In this document: one piece after another, positions 36,240-46,171 of the stretch
Numbering within the stretch: the stretch's first letter is position 1
Layout of the letters: every line of letters starts with the position of its first letter
Assembly: GCA_029948255.1 (NCBI GenBank)
Contig: JALIZF010001864.1
Span: 186,001 to 250,000 of the forward strand
DNA length: 64,000 nt
Reading direction: 5' to 3'
DNA from: Telmatactis stephensoni
Taxonomy: Eukaryota > Cnidaria > Anthozoa > Actiniaria > Isophelliidae
Notes under the pieces: generated by a model
Database searches by the model: none
Told to the model about the DNA's origin: nothing
The model's input: the letters and a program-made list of their open reading frames with translations, nothing else
Program-made: the position numbers and the translations under genes

Positions 36240-37140
36240 GTCCCCAAGCTGGGTAAAAAAAACATTAAGTCCTCTTAAATATGAACATAAATTATTTCAT
36301 GAGTACATGACCAGAGCGACATCATTCACTCCCAAGACGTCTACCTGGAAATTGTTCACGTCAGTTTACTGAATCAGGTAAGCCACTAGTACTGAGCCAT
36401 CTCGGTACGCGTTGGTTAAATTAAGAAAGGTGAAATAAGAAATCGTTATAAAAGTAAAGAGACGCTTAATTATCAATATATAACTGTCCGCGCTTTTTGC
36501 ACTCGTAACTCGTTTGTAATATCGGAAAGTTTTTTGAAAGCATATATATAAGAGGACGGGGATGCTCGTCGGAAATTTTGAAAATGACCCCTAAAGCTAA
36601 GGTACCTGAGTGGGAGTGGCAACAATTGATTTCTTCCCCTAAAAGGTACCAATTCAAAACAATAATAAAGAATTAAAGTAATGAAACACTTTGTTATCGA
36701 TGTGCTTTGAAGATTCAATTCAGATCCTCGAAATCGTCCCTTTCATGCTTATTTTAGGTAGTTTATTTACCCCAAAACAGTCCCTAAAAGTCCACTTAAG
36801 TCTGAGACACCCTAAAAGGTACCAGATTGCAGATTTTGACCCCTAAAAGGTACGACGAGCATCCCCGTCCATTTACGATCGGAGTCCCCCCCCGGGAAGA
36901 GAGCACAGTTATAAATGAAATATTTACTTTAAAACATGCCTATCGGATATAAGAAATAAACTTTATACCAGATAGCACATAGTAATGCAAGGCCCGCGCT
37001 TTTTCCAGTCAGTAATCTGTCAGTAATCTCTAATGTCTCATATAACAAAATGTAAAAAAAAAAAAAAATCAGTTTTCTACAACACATTACCATCAATCTA
37101 TTAGGTATTTGTGCAGTACTGAGATGAGTTTGAACAATAC
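36240..37140. repeat. duplicated non-coding block, copy B
   Basis: Second copy of the block at 34861, with one array unit that is split by the MITE at 36552-36895 (GAAAGCATATATA before it, AGAGAGCACAGTTATAAATG after it). The shared CTGAATCAG|GTAAGC looks like a splice donor in both copies. Confidence 0.65.
36552..36895. mobile_element. CCCGGGG-family MITE nested in repeat block B
   Basis: The left GGACGGGGATGCTCGTCG and the right CGACGAGCATCCCCGTCC (36849-36866) are inverted repeats. The right end extends to GGAGTCCCCCCCCGGG, whereas the outer part of the left end is missing. Inner units ACCCTAAAAGGTACCAG match 30725-30872. Confidence 0.75.
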
Positions 37141-37762
37141 TAATTCATCTAAAATCTAAAACTCTTTGGATGTTTGTGAAATACCACAATCAGTATGCAA
37201 TAAAAGTATGAAATAAGCCATGTACCAAATAAAAAATAAGATGAGCTAACTGCTTTCAATTAAAGATTGTGTTTTGTAACCTTTTCGGTGTTCTTGCACC
37301 GGAGTTAGTAATAATATGTTGGAAAGTAGTTTCCTAGTAGCAGGGCCGTAGCGCTTCCCTCCCCCCAGTTTTTCTGAGAATATTAAAAAATAAACAGAAA
37401 AAGAAAAAAATGTTAAATTAATAAAACAATGATGGATAGTGATGCATAGTGCTTTATCCACTAACTTTAATCGCTTAATAAGGACTTATCCAGTGCAGTA
37501 AGTATTATCTACCCTCCGTGCAACAGGAGGCAAGGAGATAAGCCCTTCACTGGAGATACCAAATTATTTACCGGGCAAGATTTTGCCCCAAAAACGTAAT
37601 CATGCATTTGTCAACTCCAAAGTTCCTCTATAGGCGATGGACGGTCAAAAGCTATATATTATACAGTTATATAATATCTACACAACAACTCATCTCATTA
37701 CTAACTTGCATTCTCCTTATATACACCAACGCTAGAGGGCCACTAGCTGAAAAGTGAGTCAA

Positions 37763-37768
37763 TATAAA
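37763..37768 (+). promoter_or_regulatory. TATA-like box of the ShK-domain gene
   Basis: TATAAA lies about 120 nt before the start codon at 37886, a reasonable distance for a short unspliced 5'UTR. Assigned by position and sequence only. Confidence 0.35.
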
Positions 37769-37885
37769 CGGCTGGCTCAGTTTGGTCTTCTCACGTGTGT
37801 TGGCCTTTCATCCATTTGTGAAAGTTAGCTACAAAGATATGATCAAATATTAATTTCAACTACAATTTAGGTATTGATAAAAAGA

Positions 37886-38930
37886 ATGAAGCTTCTTGTT
37901 TTCTGTGCTGTTGTTCTCGTTTTGATGGCGGCTGAATCAGCTGGTAAGTGCAGAAACGCGTTTTATGCGTTACGGTGAAATGAAATTAGGAAATGTGCAG
38001 ATGCAAGAGAGGATCACGTGACCTGGTTTCTTCGCGTGTGGCGTTCAAACGGGAATTTATTGTAAATATTGAGTTTATTGGTTATTTATTCCGCTTAACT
38101 TTTAAAAATGTGAAAAGTAACTCGCACGCGGTTGACCGTCAGACGACAAGCGCCAGGGAGAAAAAGTTAGTCACATTGTCACATGATCACGTGATTTCTT
38201 ATCTCAAAAAGAGGCGGGTACACGTTAATTACTTTGACATCCAAATTTGTGGTAGATAACGCAATCTACGGTCCCCTATTTCTCTTTTTACCAAATCATT
38301 TTCCAGGCAATAATTTACTAAAAAAATACAAAATATCAAAAACAAAAAAAACAAAAAAGAGTTCTAAATGTTCATCGTTTTGAACAGTTTCCACTTTTAT
38401 CGGATTTTCATTAGAGTCGCTCTTTATTTTTTCTTCTCCATTAAATGACGAATTTTGAATAATATTTCACGACCGAATGAAATATTTTTTCAGCGGAATG
38501 CGAAGACAAGAAAAGGACTGCTTGGTGTGAAGAAATGGCTCAGGGACCCAATGGAGGCAATTGTAGGTATGAGGATTTTAGAGAAGACTGCCCCAAGACC
38601 TGCAACGCCTGTGTGCAACCAACGGAAGCCGGTAAGTTTAATAGTAAGTCCATAGACAAACCATATTGAATTTTGGAATGGATCTATCAGTACTTTAAGA
38701 TATAAACTTGTCGTTACATTTTTCCAAGACATTCTACCGTGGAAAGACGAAATGTCGCAGAATTAACAATTAATGAGTTGCCTAGTTCTTACTCACATTG
38801 CTACTAAAATCTTGTTTGATATTTAGCATGTTCTGATTCGTCCACACGATGCCCAGGGGATCCCACCAGCGTAGCCTGTCGATTCAGACATTCTAAAAAG
38901 AACTGCCGCAAGAGTTGCAATCTTTGCTAA
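37886..38930 (+). CDS. secreted protein with two ShK-type (SXC) domains
   Basis: Three coding exons: 37886-37943, 38494-38631 and 38827-38930, all with GT-AG boundaries and both introns in phase 1, giving 99 residues. Exon 1 encodes a typical signal peptide (about residues 1-19). Exon 2 holds one six-cysteine domain (Cys 22, 31, 43, 52, 56, 59) and exon 3 a second (67, 74, 83, 92, 96, 99). The terminal C-x8-C-x3-C-x2-C spacing in both is the hallmark of ShK/SXC folds. In cnidarians such proteins include venom components, potassium-channel blockers and non-venom secreted proteins. The usual channel-binding Lys-Tyr pair is not evident in either domain, so a channel-blocking role is not supported by sequence. 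A donor-like GGTATGC follows the stop at once and an acceptor at 39684 opens a 3'UTR exon with AATAAA at 39771. Confidence 0.85.
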
Positions 38931-39527
38931 TTAGGTATGCAGTGGTAGTAGTAGTAAACTCCTATCTGAGTTTATACACATAATATATGGATTTTCTTTA
39001 AACTTAAAAACACGAGACGACCAGCCTTTTAAACGGACCCGACTACCAGTAATTTGTTAATTTACTCTTTTATGTTATTTACTCTTCTCGTGGAGTGTTT
39101 CTTTTCCCAAAAGACACCGTTTTCCAAAGCCTCTCTTTTTTCACACTAGAACAAATAAGTGAAAAATCACCAGTTTAGTCCATGATTTCATGAACTAAAT
39201 TCGTCATTTTTGAAGAAAATACCTGCTGCTCACGTTACAAGTGGCGCCAGCAAAAACGCAGAATATATTCTATTTCTTAATATATATACTATAGTAAAAA
39301 AAAAACGTGAAATAATAGACTAATAGACACTAGTAAACCTTATTTCCATTGTTTTCTTTTGTGTCTATTAAAGTACGGATAGACTAAGATTCAATTTTTA
39401 TTTCACAGATTCATTGCAATCATTGTATTTTTTCGTGTAATTTATAAAAGCACTACATAGTTGTTTTCGTATATATCTTTACACGAGGTTGGGTAATCCT
39501 GGATGAAGACAGAGGCTGAAAGAGAGG

Positions 39528-39633
39528 TCCTCGACCTCGTTCTCAGGGCCTTCTCTTCTCGCCTTCCCTTCGAGCTAGCGCCGCCATTTTGAAAAAAAAG
39601 GCGAGAAGAGAAGGCCCTGGGAACGAGGTTGGT
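39528..39633. mobile_element. foldback MITE inside the ShK gene 3'UTR intron
   Basis: ACCTCGTTCTCAGGGCCTTC and its near reverse complement GAAGGCCCTGGGAACGAGGT (about 39612-39631) form arms of about 35 bp, with TCTCTTCTCGCCTT continuing inward. Confidence 0.75.
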
Positions 39634-39684
39634 AGCTCCTTTGTTTTGAGTGTCGGAAAACTAATGTAAGAACTTTTTTTTCAG

Positions 39685-39790
39685 GCAATTAACAAGCTGA
39701 AAAGGAAAAGCTGAAAACGCTAGTAAATGAAATGAAAACTGTGTGTAAAGCGTGTTACGGTCATATCTTGAATAAAAGAAATATGATCGG
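39685..39790 (+). other. probable 3'UTR exon and poly(A) signal of the ShK gene
   Basis: TTTTTTTTCAG ends at 39684, and AATAAA is at 39771-39776. It pairs with the donor at 38935, five bases after the stop codon. That junction is close enough to the stop that nonsense-mediated decay would not be expected. Confidence 0.5.
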
Positions 39791-39799
39791 TAGAATTCA

Positions 39800-40400
39800 T
39801 ACAGAGTCGTTGAATGTTTTCGGATATTTGATATAGAAAGAATACTATGATTTCATGCAATATTGTATTTTGTAAATATTACATATCCATGACAAAACAC
39901 CACTGAGAGGATTAGATAACAACCAGTGAAAAAGATAAACAGAAGGAAAAAAAAATAGAACGAAAGAAAGAAAGAAAAATCATAATCATTAAAGCCACAT
40001 GACGTTCACGAAGTCTAAATACGAAAATGTTTCCATTTAGGCGAATAGAAAAAAGGAATTCACATTAGACCTTTTTGCGATAGGCGAACATTCTGGACAT
40101 CTCGTGCAGTGAAAGCAAACGAACTGCATATTAATTGTGACATCTTAGGAGGTGTTTACATGACACTAGGATAGGGGGGTGTTTACATGGCACTACAATC
40201 ATGAATAATGAAGGAATATCATCACAGCAGTTTAAGGGTAAGGGAAATTTATTTTATAAAATTTACTTCGAAGAGCAGGGAGTGGTTGCCCAATTCTTCC
40301 GGGCCAGGAGCTTGTGTTTAAGACTTTCGAAGGTGCGCCCTCTACCCCCCCTCTATCCATCAGTGCTCCTTCAAGCTAAGTAAGCTAGAGTGATGGCACT
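39800..40400. other. intergenic, no gene seen
   Basis: A short duplication, GGTGTTTACATGACACTA and GGTGTTTACATGGCACTA, occurs at about 40152-40196. Nothing else recognised. Confidence 0.4.
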
Positions 40401-40402
40401 TA

Positions 40403-40813
40403 ACCCGCGAAAAAGTACATATCACGCAAGCGTGATATTATAAATTATTTGCTTTATCGGAAAAAGGAATTCACTATCAAATTTGTCACATCGATATTAG
40501 TAAAACTGCAAAGTTTCATAAAGATTGGCCTCCAACTGACGAAAGAAATGAATTTTTGAAAGTAAGCATTTTTACAAAGAAATGTACTGTGGACGTGCAT
40601 CGCATGCACGCCCAGCCTCGTTATCAGGCTAGACACATACATTTCTTTACAAAAATTTCACCAAATGCTTACATTTAAAAATTCATATCTTCGTCAGTTT
40701 AAGGGCAATCTTTACGAAACTCTGCAATTTTACTAATGTCGGTGTGATTAATTTGATATTGAATTCGTTTTTTCGATAAATGAAATATTTTGTCACGTTA
40801 GCGCGATAAGGGT
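40403..40813. mobile_element. long foldback element, arms about 180 bp
   Basis: The left arm (40403-40585) and right arm (40638-40813) are reverse complements at roughly 75-80%. Paired blocks include ATTAGTAAAACTGCA, AAACTGACGAA-like, ATGAATTTTT and ACAAAGAAATGTA. The 52-nt loop itself contains two small palindromes, CGTGCATCGCATGCACG and AGCCT..AGGCT. Confidence 0.8.
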
Positions 40814-40976
40814 CTATTAGTACTAAATAGTAAAAAGTCCTTTGTTTTCCATTGTTTAATAGTGCTATTTTGTATTATTTAGCTAGTACAATTTCACAGG
40901 TTAAGTGCGATCACTCTACACAGAAAGGAAAGAAGTCAAAACAAGGATGTGAAATCACTGGGAATCGCACTCAGGA

Positions 40977-41093
40977 TAGCCTGTGTACAGCCGTTTCCCA
41001 CCCCTACGGGGAAAAATCGGGGAGGAAACAACGTTCCCTCCCCAATTTTTCCCTGTAGGGCGGTAGGGGTGGGAAACGGCTGTACACGGGCTA
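40977..41093. mobile_element. 117-bp hAT-like MITE with perfect 8-bp target duplication
   Basis: TAGCCTGTGTACAGCCGTTT at the left pairs with AAACGGCTGTACACGGGCTA at the right, and the arms meet almost without a loop. ACTCAGGA occurs exactly at 40969-40976 and 41094-41101. An 8-bp duplication is characteristic of hAT-family transposition. Confidence 0.88.
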
Positions 41094-41597
41094 ACTCAGG
41101 ACCACTCGCACCAAAGGCCACACACTAACCGTGTCATCCTTGCTCCATCCAAAACTCCTCACAATAAATAATACACAAGAATAATATTACCCCACCAGTT
41201 TTAATAGTTTATTTGTGCAATACTTAGTATTGTTCTAACATCTACAAATGGCATACAATTTTACTTTAAGCTAACTGAATATAATAAAACTTCTAGTTTT
41301 ACTGAATATCACCTGGCTGATGATAATATATTTAACTTCCTAGAGGAGAACAATCAGTTAACATCTATAGCCTTGGACAATAATCCTTGAACACTTCACT
41401 AGATAAGTATCCCCTCACCCCCGTGCAATGTTGGTCATGTTAGTCAACAAACTGCAGTGCTACCATCTTTTGCAAGCTACCCAACAATAAAGTTGAGGGG
41501 TTTTGAAGGCATTTTGTCTAAGGCGGTAAATAATCTGGCTATAGATCAACAAACACAAGACATGACAAAACCTATGGCCTTTTTAAGGCCAATACAT

Positions 41598-41674
41598 AGA
41601 TGTGTAAGGTAGATAGTTGATTTGATGCTAGCAGGATCACAAAGCAACAAATCAACTATCTACCTTACACATCT
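41598..41674. ncRNA. perfect 26-bp hairpin, possible small-RNA precursor
   Basis: Arms 41598-41623 and 41649-41674 (AGATGTGTAAGGTAGATAGT... and its exact complement) pair without mismatch around a 25-nt loop. The hairpin lies about 310 nt downstream of the stop codon of the minus-strand gene at 41985, before a minus-strand AATAAA at 41208-41213, so it may be in that gene's 3'UTR. It could be a microRNA-like precursor or a small MITE; sequence alone does not decide. Confidence 0.4.
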
Positions 41675-41984
41675 GTTTCTTCTCAGCCAAGGAAATCATA
41701 TTATTCTTCATAGGAGTGTATACCGCAGTGTCCAAGGCTGTGTTTAAAAGAAGGCCATTTGTCCACGTTTTGGGGATAACTCTTCAGTTTTTCAACTTGC
41801 CTTCAATATGTACAAAGCCAACCAGAAATCCATTGGCTCATTTAACCAGGCATCAAAGCAGAATGCAAAACCCAATGGCTGCCACATTAGCATTAAAAAG
41901 TTTATCAAATAATTTTTAATCGTTTAACATAGTTTTTATGCACTCTGATCTAAAGTTCTTGTATGTATAGTAGTAATTCATACT

Positions 41985-42938
41985 TTATGGATGAATTTTC
42001 GTAAAATACACCTGTTTCATTCCAGAAATGTTTACATCAGTGATTTCATTGCATACTGCAATCTTTGCTTTCAGTGGTTTACAAACAACGGCAGTCCCTG
42101 TCCCTAAAATCTTGGTCTCACTAGTCGAACCATTTTGTTGATCTCGTTGAATCAACAAACTCTCAAAGCTGATATTTACAAAAAGAGTGGTCCCAGCATC
42201 ATCAGTCTGAGAAGAGATGACTTGTTGTTTTGGGTGAACCTGGGTTATTATGACTTCACCAGCTGAGGACAGAGAACCACCAAGAACCTTGAATCTTTCT
42301 CCTTCAGACAGACAATCAATCGAGAAGGCAAAGCCACCATCGGGATTACTATCAGACCAAAAGAAGTTCTCACTACTAAGGATGTCTTCGTCTTCAAATG
42401 TCAGCCTCTTGCCGTAGCCTGGCCCAACGCGAACTAATCGCAGAGATTTCCCTTCAAACAGATAATTATCTTCTTTGTAACCACAAACACGCACACGATA
42501 GCGAAATCCTGGAAGCACATTGGGATCAACATAAGTACCTATGACCGGTAGTTCATGCTCTTCGAGGCGATGGACTTTGTACTCGGTTGGAATGTCACCT
42601 ATTTCTTTACCACACACAAAGTCCGCCATGCTTTCAAGATCGTCGTCTTGCAAAGGCAAATTGTGTGAGCCTGTGTTGAATCTAGCACGTCGATGTCTCC
42701 ACCATGATCGCCATAAAGCATTTTGAAGTCTTCTCTCGTTAAATGTTTCATGTCCTCTGCTATCTTTTACTCCCACGTCTAGAAATGAACTATTTTCATT
42801 GGCTTCAGTGCTAAGTTGAAGTCGAATTTGTTCAAGGTATTCTCGATTAACAGGGATGTTGAGACTGTCAGCAAATTCTAGAAAACTGGTACACTCACTG
42901 GGCGTTGAACTATCTTGTAACATCGTAGATTCAGCCAT
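41985..42938 (-). CDS. single-exon protein of unknown family, 317 aa
   Basis: An uninterrupted minus-strand frame with protein-like composition. The first in-frame ATG is at 42938 in a good context (AAAATATGGCTG); the frame upstream of it begins without ATG. Residues from about 70 contain RRLQNALWRSWWRHRRARFN, an aromatic/basic stretch of note. The middle and C-terminal two thirds (about 130-317) have alternating hydrophobic and polar segments suggesting beta-rich structure. No signal peptide or transmembrane segment is evident. I do not recognise the family. The upstream strand carries a 10-codon upstream frame (42988-42956) ending just before this ATG. Lack of introns may mean a retrocopy or a naturally intronless gene. 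Confidence 0.7.
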   Translation of the reverse strand: MAESTMLQDSSTPSECTSFLEFADSLNIPVNREYLEQIRLQLSTEANENSSFLDVGVKDSRGHETFNERRLQNALWRSWWRHRRARFNTGSHNLPLQDDDLESMADFVCGKEIGDIPTEYKVHRLEEHELPVIGTYVDPNVLPGFRYRVRVCGYKEDNYLFEGKSLRLVRVGPGYGKRLTFEDEDILSSENFFWSDSNPDGGFAFSIDCLSEGERFKVLGGSLSSAGEVIITQVHPKQQVISSQTDDAGTTLFVNISFESLLIQRDQQNGSTSETKILGTGTAVVCKPLKAKIAVCNEITDVNISGMKQVYFTKIHP

Positions 42939-42955
42939 ATTTTGAAACAATATTT

Positions 42956-42988
42956 TCAACAGTACTCCATCCAACCCTTTCTATTCAT
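42956..42988 (-). promoter_or_regulatory. short upstream ORF of the unknown gene
   Basis: ATG at 42988 opens a 10-residue peptide (MNRKGWMEYC) that stops 17 nt before the main ATG. A second in-frame ATG is at 42970. If transcribed, this could reduce translation of the main frame. Confidence 0.4.
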
Positions 42989-42999
42989 CTCTCGCACTC

Positions 43000-44180
43000 G
43001 TGTTCTGAAGCATTACGTTCGTGCCGGGTGTTTATTTGCAACTGTTTGAACTTTGCCCCATAGCAGTCCCCATAGCAACCGATGCTCTCTTATTGGCTAG
43101 AATCATGTATGCCACGGGATCAGTCACGAAAAGCCACGTGTGGTCAATCCAAACACCCGTTAAGGGATCTAAGTCCACCTATAAATATTACTTTCGTTAG
43201 GGGTCCACAATAACAAGATGCGAGATATAAAGCAGGAAACACGAATGTCAGTAAATGGCTTTACGTTCAAGGGAAAGGAAGCCCGGCAAAAGTTTTTTTG
43301 TAATCGCGTGTAAAGTTGATGTTACATTGGTCGATTCGCAACAACGATTTTCCGCGCAACACTTGGCCAAAATGATAATTTCGCATTAAAAAGTTTTTAA
43401 AATTCAAATCAAACATTTGCTGATTTGTTTACTAACCAAAAATATTTCTAAAATAGTTGCGTTTTCTATTCAGTTCATTAAAATGCGATGAGTCATTTCA
43501 CGGCACTTAAACGGTGCAGCCTAAAAATAAGCAGGCAGTGTGATCATCTTTGCCATGCACGTGCATGCAGCTTATGCTGTTGTCACGAGCCGAGAATTTG
43601 TACTGGTTCCCGAAATGATCCGTCGTGTCATGTTTTTAGTCTGGATTATGCGCGCAAGAGCTTGCAAAGCACTCTGGGAGTTGGAGTCCAGCAAACTGAA
43701 TCAGTAACAACGATTTCTAGCGATCTACAAGCATTTTGTAACATTTTAATTTTCTTATGCTAAAATACTTGCATTTTCTGTAAAGAAATGACAAAGATAG
43801 ATTTCTGTGCTTATTTCAGCGGGAATGAAAAAGTGCAAGGGCTGAGTTTCCCATCATGCTTTGTTCTAGAAAATGGCGCTCAGCTCGTGCACATACGTAT
43901 TCCATTTTCTGGCCAAGCGTCTGAGCGCCTGTATGATTCCCAAGTGACGTCAAAGTGTGGCGGGAAAAAGACACCTTGAGTGAACTGACTGTTGTTCTGA
44001 CCACATTGATGTCGATCTCATCAAAACTGAAGAACAAACCTCAAACACGAGCCGCAGCCCAACAAAATCAAGGAACTTTATCATAATGCCTAAAAATACA
44101 CTACTATTTCCACTGTTTTCTTTTGTTTTGATTAGACTATTAGACACTGACTATTAGATTTTGTTTCACGGATTAAGTGC
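43000..44180. other. 5' flank of the unknown gene; no other gene seen
   Basis: CCAAT-type motifs (TTATTGGCTAGAA near 43090) and a TATA-like stretch near 43180 are present but not decisive. Repeat-like text at 44090-44180 (TTTGTTTTGATTAGAC..TTAAGTGC) resembles 39330-39370 and 40840-40915. Confidence 0.35.
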
Positions 44181-44185
44181 CATCA

Positions 44186-44345
44186 CTCTAAAGTGGTTTT
44201 CATAAACCCGTGAGGTAAAAACTAATAGTTAATGTGTAGTAAATAGACAAATTACAACAAAATTAAACAATGGAATTAGAGTCAGCAACTAATGTGTATA
44301 AGTTTAATATCTCAGTATTTCATGGGTTTATGAAACCACTCTATT
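44186..44345. mobile_element. MITE with AGTGGTTTTCATAAACCC ends
   Basis: The left AAAGTGGTTTTCATAAACCC and the right GGGTTTATGAAACCACTCT are inverted repeats 160 bp apart. A related start, AGAGTGGTTTTCAATTGA, begins at 44384. Confidence 0.65.
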
Positions 44346-45264
44346 ACATGTATTATTCAGTAATTACAGTTTATACAAAGCAATAGAGTGGTTTTCAATT
44401 GATCGTGAAGGAATAGACAAACTAATAGTTGGTAGAAAGATTTCATCATGTAATGAAAGCACTATGAAAGATTTAAAAGGTTTACTTTTTTGTGTTATTA
44501 AGTTTCTAGGAAGAAATGGCATTTCCCAATATTTTGAATACGACAATATAAAAACTTGCGCGAGTTTGGCATTCTGCATTACGAGATTAATTCTCTGTGG
44601 AGTTTTCGGGGATACATTTTGACGAGATCAGTAATTAATTCAACTTCTCGTCTACTTACACAATTAAACTCAAATCGACCAGTGTAACTAACAAATTTGG
44701 TGTTAATATTGAAGAACAAACGCGTACATGCAAACAACTACGAGCTTTGTTTTAAAACGATGAGTATCAATCCAAATTTTAAATCACCTTAACTTATAAA
44801 ATAACTTACCTTTGCTGATGCTATGTCTTAATCTGATTACCCTCTAGAGATATTCCTGAAATTAATAAGAAACATGGATTCCAACTGAACATCTTCAGTG
44901 AGGCCGATCATTTCACTTTGGAACAGAAATAAAAATCCATAAGTAATAGCGTACGTAACGGCTTGAAGCTTGCTGTACTTAAAATAATCATGGAAATTTA
45001 TTGATCCCTCTTCAATCGACTAGATTTTGATTGGTTCTTCTATCTCCCTGGGGAATTGGGACAAATATCGATGGAATAAAACAATGCAGACAAGCTCGAT
45101 GTTCCTGAAAACTTATTCTTTTATTTTCTCTTTCTATTTATTTACAAAACAGCTATTTTTTGATAGCTGGACTCTGATTGGTTCATTTCTTTCCCTGGGG
45201 AGTATTAGCATTACAATGAAACTTCGCCGAATAGACTACCCCAATTAGTCATTAAATTTATTAA
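44346..45264. other. intergenic, no gene seen
   Basis: AT-rich. No exon or repeat of certain type recognised apart from the 44384 repeat start. Confidence 0.35.
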
Positions 45265-45842
45265 GTGTCTAGGTAGCGCAGCGGTCTAAGGTGATATCTA
45301 AAGGTATGGATTAGGGTCCGGATATCGTCTCCCTCCCTGGCCTTCGGGCTAAGATAACTGTAATATGTAGCACCGGGATAGCGTGGATGGGGCCGAAATC
45401 TTCATCCGTAACGTAAGTCGATTCGATGTCTCAGCTTCTCAGAATGTCTCGGGAGAATCGTCCCAAAATTTCATTTTCTTTTTTTCTTTTTACAGTTATT
45501 CATTCAGTCTATTATTTTATTTCCGGGGGATGCTCTTTAAGGGGTTACAGGTTCGATCCTCGTCGACGCCGGATTCTTTTCTGACTTCTTTTTTCTTCAT
45601 TTTTTCCGTTTCTTTCCCAAGCTTTAAGTTAAAATTACATCTTTTTGAACTTGTTTTTAAATGTTTGGTGTTTTTGATATTTTTTCTGATAAATTTCATT
45701 TTCATTTTTTATCTTTAATTATAATTATTCATATATCTTACTGCATTATTGTTTCTGTGCATAGGGGTGCATTTCCTAGACATTCCCCAATTAGCTAGTA
45801 AGCTAAATAACTTGACACTGAAATAAAGTTTTATCTATCTAT
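45265..45842 (+). mobile_element. SINE-like composite with Pol III box motifs and LINE-like tail
   Basis: TAGCGCAGCGG (45274-45284) fits the A-box consensus exactly. GGTTCGATCC (45550-45559) fits a relaxed B box. They are too far apart for one tRNA, so either an insertion separates them or two units are joined. The segment ends in AATAAAGTTTTATCTATCTATT (45824-45845), a short-repeat tail like that at 11300-11326. Confidence 0.4.
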
Positions 45843-45849
45843 TACAAAT

Positions 45850-46170
45850 TTCTATTACAATATTTTTACTTTTAAATACCTATATATTTGAATAATAAAA
45901 TTGGAAACCATTTCTTATAAAATTCCTGACTTACATTAGAATTTGTCCCCGTAGCATGAATTCAAATCGCTTTGATTTGATTTTATGCGTCAGGTAGCAA
46001 ATACATGCAATTATTTTATCCTACACTAAGCCCACACCATAGAAAGTACGGCAAATGATGGCAATGTGTCATGGGAAGAGACTGTTGAATACCGCCGAAT
46101 ATACAACGGCTTTAATTTCCTGCTTTCTGATTGGCTGTATTCGCTATGGTGTGGGATAAATACGATATAA
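45850..46170. other. intergenic, no gene seen
   Basis: Nothing recognised beyond AT-rich sequence. Confidence 0.35.
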
Positions 46171-46171
46171 T

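Noticed and set aside
37993..38259. 88-residue frame after ShK exon 1
   Set aside because: Lies inside the first intron, which has good splice sites on both sides.
42939..42974. Start of the orphan gene at 42974
   Set aside because: The codon there is TTG; the first in-frame ATG is at 42938.
43841..43861. TTTCCCATCATGC as a ZNF143-type promoter element
   Set aside because: Single partial match with no adjacent gene start; chance or repeat-derived.
45383..45718. 111-residue Phe/Ser-rich frame
   Set aside because: Follows a T-rich tract in the SINE-like region; composition reflects base bias.
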